A stretch of 20,357 nucleotides of DNA from positions 1 through 20,357 of IMG/VR virus record IMGVR_UViG_3300025687_000432; one strand, written 5' to 3'. The stretch comes from a virus. The notes below the pieces were generated by a model. The model did no database searches, was not told where the DNA came from, and saw only the letters and a program-made list of their open reading frames with translations. Of the stretch, positions 12,860-20,013 are shown piece by piece (position 1 is the stretch's first letter; every line of letters starts with the position of its first letter). A program made the translations under genes and the position numbers.

Positions 12860-14551
12860 ATGAGGCAATTAGATAAGACACATATACCATGTCCTTCATG
12901 TAGAGATAAAGGTCATGATGAAGCTGGTGATAACTTAGCTTTATTTGAAAATAAAGATGGTACTATCACTGGCTATTGTTTTAAAGAAGATAAGTACTTT
13001 AAAAACCCATTAGAAAATGATTATGAAGAAATGGAAATACAAGAACAACATAAATATATTGATTTAGAATTTATTAATAAGCTACCAACAAAAGGATTAT
13101 CTGACAGAGGTATATCAAAAGAAGCGACTGAGAAGTTTGGAGTAAAGGTTCTTATTGATGAGACTACTGGTGAACCTACTACTCACTATTATCCATACTA
13201 CATTGATGGTAAGGTATCTGGGTACAAAGAAAGAAAGGTTGCAAATAAAGAGTTCCATGTAGTAGGAAACATTAGAGGGTGTGAACTCTTTGGCCAACAC
13301 TTAGTTAATGGCAAGAACTTTCTTATCATTGTAGAAGGAGAGTGTGATGCACTAGCCACATATGATTTACTTAAACGCTCTAATAAAAACTATAATGTAG
13401 TTTCTCTTATCAATGGTGCTAATAAAAGATCAATACAAAACAACCTAGAGTTTGTTGAATCATTTGAATCTGTTGTATTAGCATTTGATAATGATGAACC
13501 TGGCAACAAAGCAGCTAGACAGGTAGCTGATCTCCTATCCCCTGGTAAAGCTAAGATAGCTTCCCTCCCTTGTAAAGATCCCAATGAATGCTTAAAGGAA
13601 AACAAGACTCATGAGTTCCTACGATCAATCTTCAACGCGAAAGAACATAGACCCGATGGTATTATCAGGCTTTCTCAAGCATACGATGAATTATTTCGGG
13701 ATGACAGCATTGAATCTATCCCTTATCCATGGGAAGGGCTTAACCGTAAGCTGTATGGAATCAGGCCGAGAGAGATTGTTACTATCACATCAGGATCTGG
13801 GATGGGAAAGTCAGCAATCGTTAGAGAAATAGAGCATTGGTTATTTAAAAAGACAAAAGATAATATAGGAGTCTTAGCTCTTGAAGAATCTATTGGGAGA
13901 ACTCAGTGGGGTATACTCTCGATTCAAGCAAATCTTCCCTTACATATTAGGGAAGAGAGGAAAGAAGTCCCTAGAGATAAGATCAGATCTTGGTGGGATG
14001 AAACTATTGGTACAGGAAGATTCATATCGTATGATCATTTTGGATCAACAAATGAAGACAACCTCATCAATCAAGTACGATATCTTATTAGGGGTATGGA
14101 CTGTAAGTGGATCATTCTCGACCATCTCTCAATCGTTGTATCATCAATGGACGAAGGTGGAGATGAAAGAAAGACTATAGACTCCATCATGACTAAGCTT
14201 CGTACTCTTGTTGAAGAGACTGGAGCTGGTCTGATTCTTGTATCACATCTACGTAGACCATCAGGAGATAAAGGACATGAGATGGGCGCTACTGTTACTC
14301 TATCTCAACTTCGTGGATCTCATTCTATCGCTCAGTTATCTGATGCTGTTATTGGTTTAGAAAGAAATCAACAAGCTAAAGATGAGAGGGAACAGAACTT
14401 AACTAAGGTCACTGTATTAAAGAACAGATACTCAGGGTATACAGGGTTAGCTACTAGTTTATTCTACAATAGAGAAACAGGTAGACTATATGAAGTAGAA
14501 GATCCTGAAGGATGGTTCCTCGGTGAAGTTGAAGAGAGGTTACCGCAATGA
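12860..14551 (+). CDS. Primase-helicase (T7 gp4-like)
   Basis: This 563-residue protein is nearly the length of T7 gp4 (566). It has an N-terminal primase zinc module (Cys11, Cys14, Cys40) and a TOPRIM domain with IIVEGECDAL (156-165, Glu159) and LAFDNDEPG (207-215). A RecA-like hexameric helicase follows, with Walker A SGSGMGKS (311-318), EES (342-344), Walker B KWIILDHLSIVVS (416-428), and later motifs SHLRRP and LRGSHSI. It would unwind DNA and make primers for the split polymerase. The zinc module has CPSC but only one Cys in the second half (GYCFKED), where T7 gp4 has two. The start is weakly marked (GAG at 12851). Its stop overlaps the next start by ATGA. Confidence 0.96.
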   Translation: MRQLDKTHIPCPSCRDKGHDEAGDNLALFENKDGTITGYCFKEDKYFKNPLENDYEEMEIQEQHKYIDLEFINKLPTKGLSDRGISKEATEKFGVKVLIDETTGEPTTHYYPYYIDGKVSGYKERKVANKEFHVVGNIRGCELFGQHLVNGKNFLIIVEGECDALATYDLLKRSNKNYNVVSLINGANKRSIQNNLEFVESFESVVLAFDNDEPGNKAARQVADLLSPGKAKIASLPCKDPNECLKENKTHEFLRSIFNAKEHRPDGIIRLSQAYDELFRDDSIESIPYPWEGLNRKLYGIRPREIVTITSGSGMGKSAIVREIEHWLFKKTKDNIGVLALEESIGRTQWGILSIQANLPLHIREERKEVPRDKIRSWWDETIGTGRFISYDHFGSTNEDNLINQVRYLIRGMDCKWIILDHLSIVVSSMDEGGDERKTIDSIMTKLRTLVEETGAGLILVSHLRRPSGDKGHEMGATVTLSQLRGSHSIAQLSDAVIGLERNQQAKDEREQNLTKVTVLKNRYSGYTGLATSLFYNRETGRLYEVEDPEGWFLGEVEERLPQ

Positions 14552-14799
14552 ACAATAACAACGTAACACATCCAAGTCATTATCAATTTAATAAACCTTG
14601 TGCTGAAGTTAGGGATGTAATTAATGATAGAGTTGGCCAAGGTTATTATAGTTTACCACAACACACAGTCTATGACTACAGTAATGCTATCAAGTATCTT
14701 CTACGTGCTCCATTTAAGAGTGGACTAGAAGATTTCAAGAAAGCAGCATACTGCATCCAATGTATCATCGAGAAGTATACCAATGAAAGCTCTGATTGA
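14548..14799 (+). CDS. DUF3310-family protein
   Basis: This 83-residue protein begins with the family's hallmark VTHPSHYQ (6-13), continues with the segment EVRDVI, and ends with a conserved helix pair (YSNAIKYLLRAPFKSGLEDFKKAAYCIQCII). DUF3310 proteins are widespread in phages, are sometimes labelled nucleotide kinase by transfer, and usually lie among replication or nucleotide genes as here. The biochemical role is not established. ATG 14548 overlaps the helicase stop by four bases, and its own stop is overlapped by the next start. Confidence 0.86.
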   Translation: MNNNNVTHPSHYQFNKPCAEVRDVINDRVGQGYYSLPQHTVYDYSNAIKYLLRAPFKSGLEDFKKAAYCIQCIIEKYTNESSD

Positions 14800-15622
14800 T
14801 GGAGATTTGTGCGTTTATCGGCCAGGTTTTGCAAGTCAGCATACTATGTGGAGGGTCTATATCAAGGGAGAGGAGAAGGATGGTTTTTTGGCCAGTTTTC
14901 GATATAAAAATAAAGCGATCGAGTGGGCTACATACTGGGGTCAAGAAGATTTTATCTTAGTACCAGAGTTAGAACTAGAACCATACGGTATTGCGCTCTA
15001 CAATGCTAGAGCTTTCGTCAATACTATCTTAGATACTTTACATCCAAGTGAATATGTGTTATACTTCTCTTCTGCTTCAAACTTTAGGGTAGAAGCAGCT
15101 ACTATCCTACCATACAAGGGACACAGGAAGGAAGAGGATAAGCCCAAGTACTACGATGATATCAAGAAGCACTTGCAATCTAAGTACAAATATGATATAA
15201 TCGAAGACATTGAAGCAGATGATGCAATGAGTATAGGATTATGGAATGACATAGAGAATACAATTATTGTAACACAAGATAAGGATTTAAACATGGTTCC
15301 TGGATGTCACTATAATCCAGTAACTAAAGAACAGTATGATATCACACCACTAGAAGGATGTAGAAACTTCTATAAACAAATCATTACTGGAGATCCAGTA
15401 GATAATATTCCTGGACTGTATAAGTGTACAGGTACTATGGTAAATAAAAAGAAATACCTGGATCCATTTAATGAGATGATTGGTGAGAATGAGATGATAG
15501 ATTTTGTGAATGAAGTATATGATTATAACTATGAAGTGATCAATGAGATAGGTACTTTACTTTGGATGCTTCAATCAAAGAATCAAGTATTTAAGTTTGG
15601 AGAAGAATACTATGCAATATAA
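14783..15622 (+). CDS. 5'-3' exonuclease / flap endonuclease (T7 gp6-like)
   Basis: This 279-residue protein has the FEN/PIN-like acidic sites: IDGD (5-8), EADD (144-147), TQDKDL (164-169) and TGDPVDNIPG (202-211). YKGHRKEEDKP (111-121) is the arch or helical-gateway segment typical of the phage exonucleases. It should bind two metal ions, cut 5' flaps and RNA primers, and may also degrade host DNA. Residues about 14-65 form an insertion with many aromatic residues before the core resumes. The length is slightly under T7 gp6 (about 300). It overlaps the DUF3310 gene by 17 bases, pointing to coupled translation. Confidence 0.92.
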   Translation: MKALIDGDLCVYRPGFASQHTMWRVYIKGEEKDGFLASFRYKNKAIEWATYWGQEDFILVPELELEPYGIALYNARAFVNTILDTLHPSEYVLYFSSASNFRVEAATILPYKGHRKEEDKPKYYDDIKKHLQSKYKYDIIEDIEADDAMSIGLWNDIENTIIVTQDKDLNMVPGCHYNPVTKEQYDITPLEGCRNFYKQIITGDPVDNIPGLYKCTGTMVNKKKYLDPFNEMIGENEMIDFVNEVYDYNYEVINEIGTLLWMLQSKNQVFKFGEEYYAI

Positions 15623-15764
15623 ACTAGTAGTCGTAAGACACCCTGAAAATCTAGAGAAGGAAGTTAATCGTTGGTTAGCTGAAGATTGGAAACCAATGGG
15701 TGGTGTAGCTACCAGTTCATTCGGTCATGTGATGCAAGCATTAGTGAAGTATGGAAATGAGTAA
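15612..15764 (+). CDS. DUF1737-like small protein, 50 aa
   Basis: ATG 15612 lies within the end of the exonuclease gene (stop 15622). The product follows the DUF1737 plan: QYKLVVV strand, ENLEKEVNRWLAEDWKPMGGVATSS, and HVMQALVK at the end. That is one small beta-alpha-beta unit of about 50 residues. Function is unknown in the literature I recall; the family occurs in phages and bacteria. Its stop is overlapped by the following start. Confidence 0.78.
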   Translation: MQYKLVVVRHPENLEKEVNRWLAEDWKPMGGVATSSFGHVMQALVKYGNE

Positions 15765-15942
15765 CACATATAAAGATAGAAATGTAGCTTTAGTAACAGA
15801 CGATAGATGGAAGTTTAAAGGAGGACCACTACCAGTGAAGAAAGATAATCCACCAAGGATTTGTTATGAGTGTGAGGGTACAGGATACTATGAAGATCTT
15901 CCTTGTACTCGGTGTGATGGTGAGGGTGTGATCTATGACTGA
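15757..15942 (+). CDS. DnaJ-type zinc-knuckle small protein, 61 aa
   Basis: ATG 15757 overlaps the previous stop; ATG 15751, two codons earlier, is an alternative. The C-terminal third carries two CxxCxGxG-like units: CYECEGTG (Cys36, Cys39) and CTRCDGEG (Cys50, Cys53). This is the four-Cys arrangement of the DnaJ central zinc domain, so it should bind one zinc ion. The N-terminal half is basic and unstructured by eye. Such proteins are common phage accessories of unknown role, possibly protein or nucleic-acid adaptors. Confidence 0.75.
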   Translation: MSNTYKDRNVALVTDDRWKFKGGPLPVKKDNPPRICYECEGTGYYEDLPCTRCDGEGVIYD

Positions 15943-15965
15943 ATATAACTTTGAAGATTGGGAAT

Positions 15966-16313
15966 ATGTCAACTACACAACAGAAAAAACAAAAAGGAAG
16001 GACACTCCAGCAGTGGATGAGAAAGAAGCTGATAGAGATATTGGATCTAAAGGAGGACGACGTAATTTCTCGGAGCATGGGAAGTCCAGGCGAAGATATA
16101 ATTCTCTCTTATTCGGCTAAACAATCCTTCCCCTGTAGTATAGAATGTAAGAATCAAGAAACAGCTAAGATGGTATACGATTGGTTAGATCAAGCTAAAT
16201 CAAATGCAAATGGACTTGAACCAATCGTAGTATTCAAAAGAAATTATAAACAACCAGTGGTGATTGTAGATGCTACCTACTTCATTAAGCTCTTTGCTAA
16301 CCGAGTTGAATAA
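15966..16313 (+). CDS. PD-(D/E)XK nuclease, resolvase-like
   Basis: From ATG 15966 the product is 115 residues. After a basic start (MSTTQQKKQKGR) comes a helix LQQWMRKKLIEIL with Glu24, then SRSMGSPGED (Asp44) and SIECKN (Glu60, Lys62). This is the Glu-Asp-ExK pattern of PD-(D/E)XK nucleases such as phage Holliday-junction resolvases or small endonucleases. The TYFIKLF segment closes the domain. It probably processes branched DNA during replication or packaging. The start is weakly marked by GGGA, and upstream in-frame TTG 15951 is possible. The length is typical of such phage enzymes. Confidence 0.8.
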   Translation: MSTTQQKKQKGRTLQQWMRKKLIEILDLKEDDVISRSMGSPGEDIILSYSAKQSFPCSIECKNQETAKMVYDWLDQAKSNANGLEPIVVFKRNYKQPVVIVDATYFIKLFANRVE

Positions 16314-16461
16314 ACTTGACACTAAGTTAAAACTTTTAGACTGGAAGTTAGAAGAGTTAATTAAAGCACTTCCATTTATAGATCTTGGTGAGGACATTAA
16401 TGAAATCTTGGAGGGTATTGAATATAAAATTATAGAGTGTAGAAAGATATTAAAAGAATAA
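16270..16461 (+). CDS. Small helical protein, up to 63 aa (start uncertain)
   Basis: The frame from ATG 16270 overlaps the nuclease gene by 44 bases. An in-frame TTG at 16306 would shorten it to 51 residues and overlap by only 8. Neither has a good ribosome binding site. The common part is Leu/Ile/Lys/Glu-rich with heptad-like spacing (LDTKLKLLDWKLEELIKAL, then INEILEGIEYKIIECRKIL), suggesting a short helical or coiled-coil hairpin. No family is recognised. Confidence 0.55.
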   Translation: MLPTSLSSLLTELNKLDTKLKLLDWKLEELIKALPFIDLGEDINEILEGIEYKIIECRKILKE

Positions 16462-16477
16462 GTAGGAGAAGAGTAAG

Positions 16478-16687
16478 ATGGAAACATTAATTTGTACAGT
16501 TTGTAGTGAACTTGTAAATGAAGGAGAAATTCATGAAGACCATGTTGGAAGGATTGTATGCGAGAATTGCGGGGATATTAGAGTATTTACAATCGATGAG
16601 ATTTCAGACATTGTTAACGACTATATCGAACGTAGGAGAAAGAATGAAAACTATATGGAACTCATTCAAGCGTTGAAGGAAGAGTGA
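16478..16687 (+). CDS. Small zinc-ribbon protein, 69 aa
   Basis: TAGGAGAAGAG precedes ATG 16478. Residues 6-31 form a four-Cys zinc ribbon (CTVC at 6-9, CENC at 28-31) with an acidic/His-rich loop between. The C-terminal half is a predicted amphipathic helix (IVNDYIERRRKNENYMELIQALKEE). The layout suggests a zinc-anchored adaptor or transcription-type ribbon. No specific family is recognised. Its TGA overlaps the next gene's ATG. Confidence 0.75.
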   Translation: METLICTVCSELVNEGEIHEDHVGRIVCENCGDIRVFTIDEISDIVNDYIERRRKNENYMELIQALKEE

Positions 16688-17478
16688 TGAGTATACTTGT
16701 AGTGGGTGATCCACATACTGAACCTAATCAAAGTTTAGAACGGTTTGATATACTAGGAGAGTTTATAGTTAAGCACAAGCCTGAAACCATCATCATGATG
16801 GGAGACTTCCTAACCTTAGACTCTCTCTCAGACTATGATAGAGGTAAACCAGGAAAGTTAGAAGGACGTAGACTATCTGCTGAACTTCATGCAGGATACG
16901 ATGCTATTCTAAGAACAGAAGGACCAATGAGAGAATACAATCTCTCTCAGAAAAAGAAAAAAGGTAAGCAATACCATCCAACTAAAGTTTATTTAGAAGG
17001 TAATCACGAGTACAGGTGGAAGAGATACCTTGATGTTCATCCAGAGATGAAGGATACTTTGTACATCTATGAACAGATTGGTTTGTATGATTATGATCCA
17101 TGGAATATAATTAAATTCAGAGAATATTATGGGATGACAGACATTCAATTCACCCATATACCGATGAATTCAATCAACCGTCCAATCTCTGGTGTAAGGG
17201 TAGTGCAAACAGCCCTGGCTATGCACGATGATAGTGTAGTTTTTGGGCATACTCACAACCTGGAGTATGCATCCAATACCAGACTGTGGGTTGATAAAGG
17301 TAGGCGTATTTTTGCATTAAATTGTGGGTGGTTTGGAGAGGATATTCCAGAGTATGCAGTTGGGTCTTATGGATCAAGTAACTGGTGGTCTGGTCTTGTA
17401 GTTCTAGAAAGGTCTGGTCTTAACATGTATGATATTAATACATACTCAATGGAAAAATTACGTAGAGGTAATTTCTAA
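16687..17478 (+). CDS. Calcineurin-like metallophosphoesterase
   Basis: ATG 16687 (preceded by GAAGGAAGAG) is preferred over GTG 16684. The 263-residue product has the ordered metal-site motifs: VVGDPH (Asp8, His10), MMGDFLTL (Asp40), LEGNHEYR (Asn106, His107), AMHDD and VFGHTHN (187-191). This is the classical dimetal phosphoesterase fold, and in place of the usual GDxxD there is GDFLTLD. In phages such enzymes are proposed to act on DNA ends, nucleotides or RNA, and the substrate cannot be told here. It stands just before MazG in a run of overlapping genes. Confidence 0.93.
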   Translation: MSILVVGDPHTEPNQSLERFDILGEFIVKHKPETIIMMGDFLTLDSLSDYDRGKPGKLEGRRLSAELHAGYDAILRTEGPMREYNLSQKKKKGKQYHPTKVYLEGNHEYRWKRYLDVHPEMKDTLYIYEQIGLYDYDPWNIIKFREYYGMTDIQFTHIPMNSINRPISGVRVVQTALAMHDDSVVFGHTHNLEYASNTRLWVDKGRRIFALNCGWFGEDIPEYAVGSYGSSNWWSGLVVLERSGLNMYDINTYSMEKLRRGNF

Positions 17479-17804
17479 TGACAATTGATGAGTATCAACA
17501 GTGGACAATCAACACAGCTATCTACCCTGGAGCAGGTAAAGGAGGATTAGATGAGCTTCTATACCTTGCTCTTGGTTTAAATGGTGAAGCTGGAGAAGTA
17601 GCAGAGAAAGTAAAGAAGTTATTCAGAGACGGTACGTTTGATACCGAGTTATTTATTAAGGAACTTGGAGATGTGATTTATTATTGGGCTAGGTTATGTG
17701 AAGCTGTGAATGTTGATGCATCAGAAGTTATTTTAGAGAACCAATGGAAGTTGAATTCAAGACTAGAACGTGGTAAAATCCAAGGCTCTGGAGATGAACG
17801 ATAA
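17478..17804 (+). CDS. MazG-like NTP pyrophosphohydrolase
   Basis: TAATG joins it to the previous gene (1-base overlap). The 108-residue product has the all-alpha MazG metal motif: EAGEVAEKVKKLF (37-49; Glu37, Glu40) and KELGDVIYYWARL (61-73; Glu62, Asp65), that is ExxE...ExxD. It should convert NTPs or dNTPs to monophosphates and pyrophosphate. In phages MazG-type enzymes are thought to shape the nucleotide pool or alarmone levels, and here it lies with ThyX and ribonucleotide reductase. Single-domain length is as expected for phage forms. Confidence 0.93.
   Translation: MTIDEYQQWTINTAIYPGAGKGGLDELLYLALGLNGEAGEVAEKVKKLFRDGTFDTELFIKELGDVIYYWARLCEAVNVDASEVILENQWKLNSRLERGKIQGSGDER
17751..17779 (+). 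promoter_or_regulatory. Possible weaker sigma70 promoter
   Basis: TTGAAT (17751-17756), a 17-base spacer and TAAAAT (17774-17779) match the consensus at 9 of 12 positions, with TGG before the -10 as in the two perfect promoters. It lies inside the mazG-like gene and points at the genes from 17794. The match could be chance in A+T-rich DNA. Confidence 0.35.
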
Positions 17805-17997
17805 AGTCATGAGTGTTAAAACATACGAAGACGGCATCAGTTATACTAAACTTACTACTAGGGATTATGAAAAACTATTAGAAGATTCCAGATTCTTAGA
17901 GTGTCTTGAGATGTGTAATGTAGTCTACTGTGATCAGTATAATAAAGCAGTAGACTTGATGATGAAAAGATATCCAGAGTATAGTTACGATGGCTAG
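17794..17997 (+). CDS. Hypothetical protein, 67 aa
   Basis: ATG 17794 has AAGG about 8 bases upstream; ATG 17809 is an alternative. The product is mixed helical (TTRDYEKLLEDSRFLECLEMC, then DQYNKAVDLMMKRYPEY) with two Cys in the middle. I recognise no family. It overlaps MazG upstream by 11 bases and the next gene by 8, so it belongs to the same operon. Confidence 0.68.
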   Translation: MNDKVMSVKTYEDGISYTKLTTRDYEKLLEDSRFLECLEMCNVVYCDQYNKAVDLMMKRYPEYSYDG

Positions 17998-18172
17998 TTT
18001 TAAATTGGCAATAGCTCAGAAATGTAAAGACTGTATCTACGATCCTCTAGATAAAGGTACTTGGAGACAACAAGTAGAAGCTTGTACCAGTACTGACTGT
18101 GCTCTCTATCAACTACGTCCTATAACAACAACAAAAAAGGATAACAACAATGGCAATCATAACGTCAATTGA
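17990..18172 (+). CDS. Small four-cysteine phage protein, 60 aa
   Basis: The conserved-looking core has Cys12, Cys15, Cys32 and Cys37 in KCKDCIYDPLDKGTWRQQVE followed by ACTSTDCALY. Phage proteins with this CKDCIYDP...GTWRxQVExCxxxxCPLY pattern are familiar to me as unannotated small proteins, and the spacing suits a single zinc ion. The C-terminal TTTKKDNNNGNHNVN is low-complexity and overlaps the next gene by 23 bases. Role unknown. Confidence 0.78.
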   Translation: MASFKLAIAQKCKDCIYDPLDKGTWRQQVEACTSTDCALYQLRPITTTKKDNNNGNHNVN

Positions 18173-18383
18173 AGGTGGTAAGGGTAAGGTATCTCATGTA
18201 ACTGTCTACGAGATCTTCTATAATAATAACGAAGTAGAATATCTTGAAGCAACATCTATTGGTTCTCCTGATGATGGGGTTCTTGATGCAATCCTCTTCT
18301 TTAATGAAGAAAACCTAGTTAAGATTGTACCAACAAGTGGTATACATCATATCAATATCTCTTATAGAGTAGTGAAGCAATGA
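18150..18383 (+). CDS. Hypothetical protein, 77 aa
   Basis: ATG 18150 is preceded by AAAAAGGATAACAAC, a usable ribosome binding site. The product reads as alternating beta strands (VSHVTVYEIFYNNNEVEYLEA, then NLVKIVPTSGIHHINISYRVV) with one helix. I recognise no family. Its stop shares ATGA with the ThyX start, so expression is probably coupled to ThyX. Confidence 0.72.
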   Translation: MAIITSIEGGKGKVSHVTVYEIFYNNNEVEYLEATSIGSPDDGVLDAILFFNEENLVKIVPTSGIHHINISYRVVKQ

Positions 18384-19213
18384 CAATAGAAGTAAAGTTA
18401 ATTGAATTTAGTAGAAATACAGATGGAGAGGAGCTTGCTACACTACAGTTGAGGTATCCTAGATTCATTCATTCTGAGTTCATGACTCATAGAATGTTCT
18501 CAAGGAATGCATCCTCATCAAGAGCTAAACCATTCTATCGTTGGGTTGATGAGATTAAAAATGACTTAGCATTTCCAGAAGAGATATTTGAGAATATTCC
18601 AGGAATGCAGGGAGGAAAAAAGCTTCTTGATAAAGAGTTTGATCTAGTAAAGAAATATATACAGTATCTAGCCTCTGATACAATAGAAGATTTAGAAAAT
18701 ATTAATGATTTGTTTTATCCACACAAGCAGTTCATCAATAGATATCTAGAACCATTTACACATATTGATGTAATTGTAACTTCAACTGAATGGAAAAACT
18801 TCTTTAAACTAAGAGATCATCCTGATGCTGATCCTACAATACATGCTCTAGCATCTAAGATGAAAGAGGTTTTGTCTAATGCTAAATATAAATTATTAAA
18901 GAGAGGAGAATGGCATCTGCCATACGTATTACAAAATGAAAGAGAGCAATTTACCAGAGAAGTGTTATGCAATATTAGTGCTGCTAGGTGTGCTCGTGTT
19001 TCTTATTCTAACCATGATGGGACTAACCCTGTTATAGCTGGAGATTTACAACTAGCTAAAACGTTAAGAGAAGCAGGGCATATGTCTCCATTTGAGCATC
19101 AAGCTACCCCACTCCTGGATAGAGATCAAGACGGATTCACACATAAAGATAAGTACAGAGATCTTTGGAGTGGTAACTTTAGAGGGTGGGTACAATACAG
19201 AAATGTTATTTGA
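18380..19213 (+). CDS. thyX: Flavin-dependent thymidylate synthase ThyX
   Basis: This 277-residue protein carries the ThyX signature as THRMFSRNASSSR (36-48), matching RHRxxSxNxxSxR with the first Arg replaced by Thr. Further on are REVLCNISAARCARVSY and the SPFEHQATP segment (dUMP/FAD site). It methylates dUMP to dTMP using methylene-tetrahydrofolate, FAD and NADPH, without consuming the folate ring as ThyA does. The middle (100-190) is longer than in minimal ThyX proteins. It forms a dTTP route with the deaminase (9967) and the ribonucleotide reductase (20165). Confidence 0.95.
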   Translation: MTIEVKLIEFSRNTDGEELATLQLRYPRFIHSEFMTHRMFSRNASSSRAKPFYRWVDEIKNDLAFPEEIFENIPGMQGGKKLLDKEFDLVKKYIQYLASDTIEDLENINDLFYPHKQFINRYLEPFTHIDVIVTSTEWKNFFKLRDHPDADPTIHALASKMKEVLSNAKYKLLKRGEWHLPYVLQNEREQFTREVLCNISAARCARVSYSNHDGTNPVIAGDLQLAKTLREAGHMSPFEHQATPLLDRDQDGFTHKDKYRDLWSGNFRGWVQYRNVI

Positions 19214-19301
19214 ACAAGCAGTATGTGTGGCTATTGGAATTGTAATTGGACTGTGTATTACAATTTTTATATTGCTTGTACAACATTTAATGGGTAATTG
19301 A
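19203..19301 (+). CDS. Single-span membrane peptide, 32 aa
   Basis: ATG 19203 lies in the end of the ThyX gene (11-base overlap). After MLFEQ comes one continuous hydrophobic stretch, VCVAIGIVIGLCITIFILLV, and a short HLMGN tail. This is a clear single transmembrane helix with nothing else. There is no strong ribosome binding site, so translation coupled to ThyX is likely. The role is unknown. Confidence 0.6.
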   Translation: MLFEQAVCVAIGIVIGLCITIFILLVQHLMGN

Positions 19302-19303
19302 TT

Positions 19304-19477
19304 ATGAATCTAGGAGATAAGATATTTGTATTGACAGTGGTAGTATTTTTTGGTATAATACCCTGGTTGACGGTTGATAAACCAACGCACTGTAATGCTG
19401 ATCCTATCATGCATTATCATTTGATGATACCTCCACCAGTCTTTAAAGATAAAGACAACAACCAGTTCTCATATTAA
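19304..19477 (+). CDS. Small membrane or exported protein, 57 aa
   Basis: ATG 19304 follows the previous stop by two bases. Residues 7-24 (IFVLTVVVFFGIIPWLTV) make a signal-anchor-like helix. The rest (DKPTHCNADPIMHYHLMIPPP, then VFKDKDNNQFSY) is hydrophilic with a His-rich, Pro-rich segment, and could lie outside the inner membrane. The helix codons also contain a perfect sigma70 promoter (19331-19359), so this DNA may serve two purposes. No family is recognised. Confidence 0.6.
   Translation: MNLGDKIFVLTVVVFFGIIPWLTVDKPTHCNADPIMHYHLMIPPPVFKDKDNNQFSY
19331..19359 (+). promoter_or_regulatory. Perfect sigma70 promoter upstream of the ribonucleotide reductase genes
   Basis: TTGACA (19331-19336), a 17-base spacer and TATAAT (19354-19359) match the consensus 12 of 12, again with TGG before the -10. 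Transcription should start near 19366 and cover the genes at 19487, 19708, 20014 and 20165. It lies inside the 57-aa frame at 19304-19477, so its transcript would have a leader of about 120 bases. Confidence 0.85.
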
Positions 19478-19486
19478 GGAGATGTA

Positions 19487-19690
19487 ATGGCTAAAGAATA
19501 TCTAACATCAGAGGAGTTCTTAAACTCAAAGATTTCATTACTTATAAACAACGCTGTGTATTCTTATAAGAATGATGAGAAGTTAACCCCACTCACACTC
19601 ACCGTTTTAGGAAACGATGATGTGTATTATGAAATTGAGATGCTAGTTAATGTGAGTATTGTAACTCCAGAAGATAATGCAATCCACTAA
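19487..19690 (+). CDS. Hypothetical protein, 67 aa
   Basis: AAGGAGAT ideally precedes ATG 19487. The product starts with a helical part (TSEEFLNSKISLLINNAVYSYKN) and ends with beta strands (LTLTVLGNDDVYYEIEMLVNV). I recognise no family. It is the first well-marked gene after the promoter at 19331. Confidence 0.72.
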   Translation: MAKEYLTSEEFLNSKISLLINNAVYSYKNDEKLTPLTLTVLGNDDVYYEIEMLVNVSIVTPEDNAIH

Positions 19691-19707
19691 GAATTGGAGA
19701 AGTTAAG

Positions 19708-20007
19708 ATGAAGATTTTTGTAATCGGTAGTAATCAAGTGAACGATCGTAAGGATGTGTTTCGTTCTCTAGATGATTCACGCTTTCATATTACTGATGTA
19801 TTCACAGCAGTACCTAACAAGGTAACCTACTATGCAGAGCAATGGGCAATGTTTGAGATGCTTAATCTAAAACGACTACCACATAACAAAGTCCCTAAGT
19901 TTGTAGATGGAGTGATTATGATTTGGGAAAGCCAAGAGAATCTACCTGAAGAGTTAATCAATCAAGTTAATGGACTGAAGATACCTTTCGAGATTCATCT
20001 AGTATGA
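19708..20007 (+). CDS. Hypothetical protein with Rossmann-like start, 99 aa
   Basis: TTGGAGAAG precedes ATG 19708. The opening MKIFVIGSNQVNDRKDVFRSL resembles the first strand-loop-helix of nucleotide-handling SLOG or deoxyribosyltransferase-like folds. YYAEQWAMFEMLNLKRLP and VDGVIMIWESQ follow, consistent with a small alpha-beta sandwich. I cannot assign an enzyme: the usual acidic catalytic residues are not obvious. Position before the ribonucleotide reductase hints at nucleotide metabolism, but this is only context. Confidence 0.7.
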   Translation: MKIFVIGSNQVNDRKDVFRSLDDSRFHITDVFTAVPNKVTYYAEQWAMFEMLNLKRLPHNKVPKFVDGVIMIWESQENLPEELINQVNGLKIPFEIHLV

Positions 20008-20013
20008 GTGTCT

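Noticed and set aside
15183-15212. TATAAT at about 15195 with TTGCAA 17 bases upstream in the 5' nuclease gene.
   Set aside because: The -35 matches only 4 of 6, there is no extended -10, and no gene start follows closely. It is likely chance in A+T-rich coding DNA.
15935-16120. A 61-codon frame starting in the stop of the zinc-knuckle gene (MTEYNFEDWEYVNY...).
   Set aside because: Most of it lies in another frame of the PD-(D/E)XK nuclease gene, and its later half is low-complexity and basic. Its first ten codons look protein-like, so it is not fully excluded.
16316-16345. TTGACA at 16316 as a promoter -35.
   Set aside because: No TATAAT-like box lies 16-18 bases downstream.
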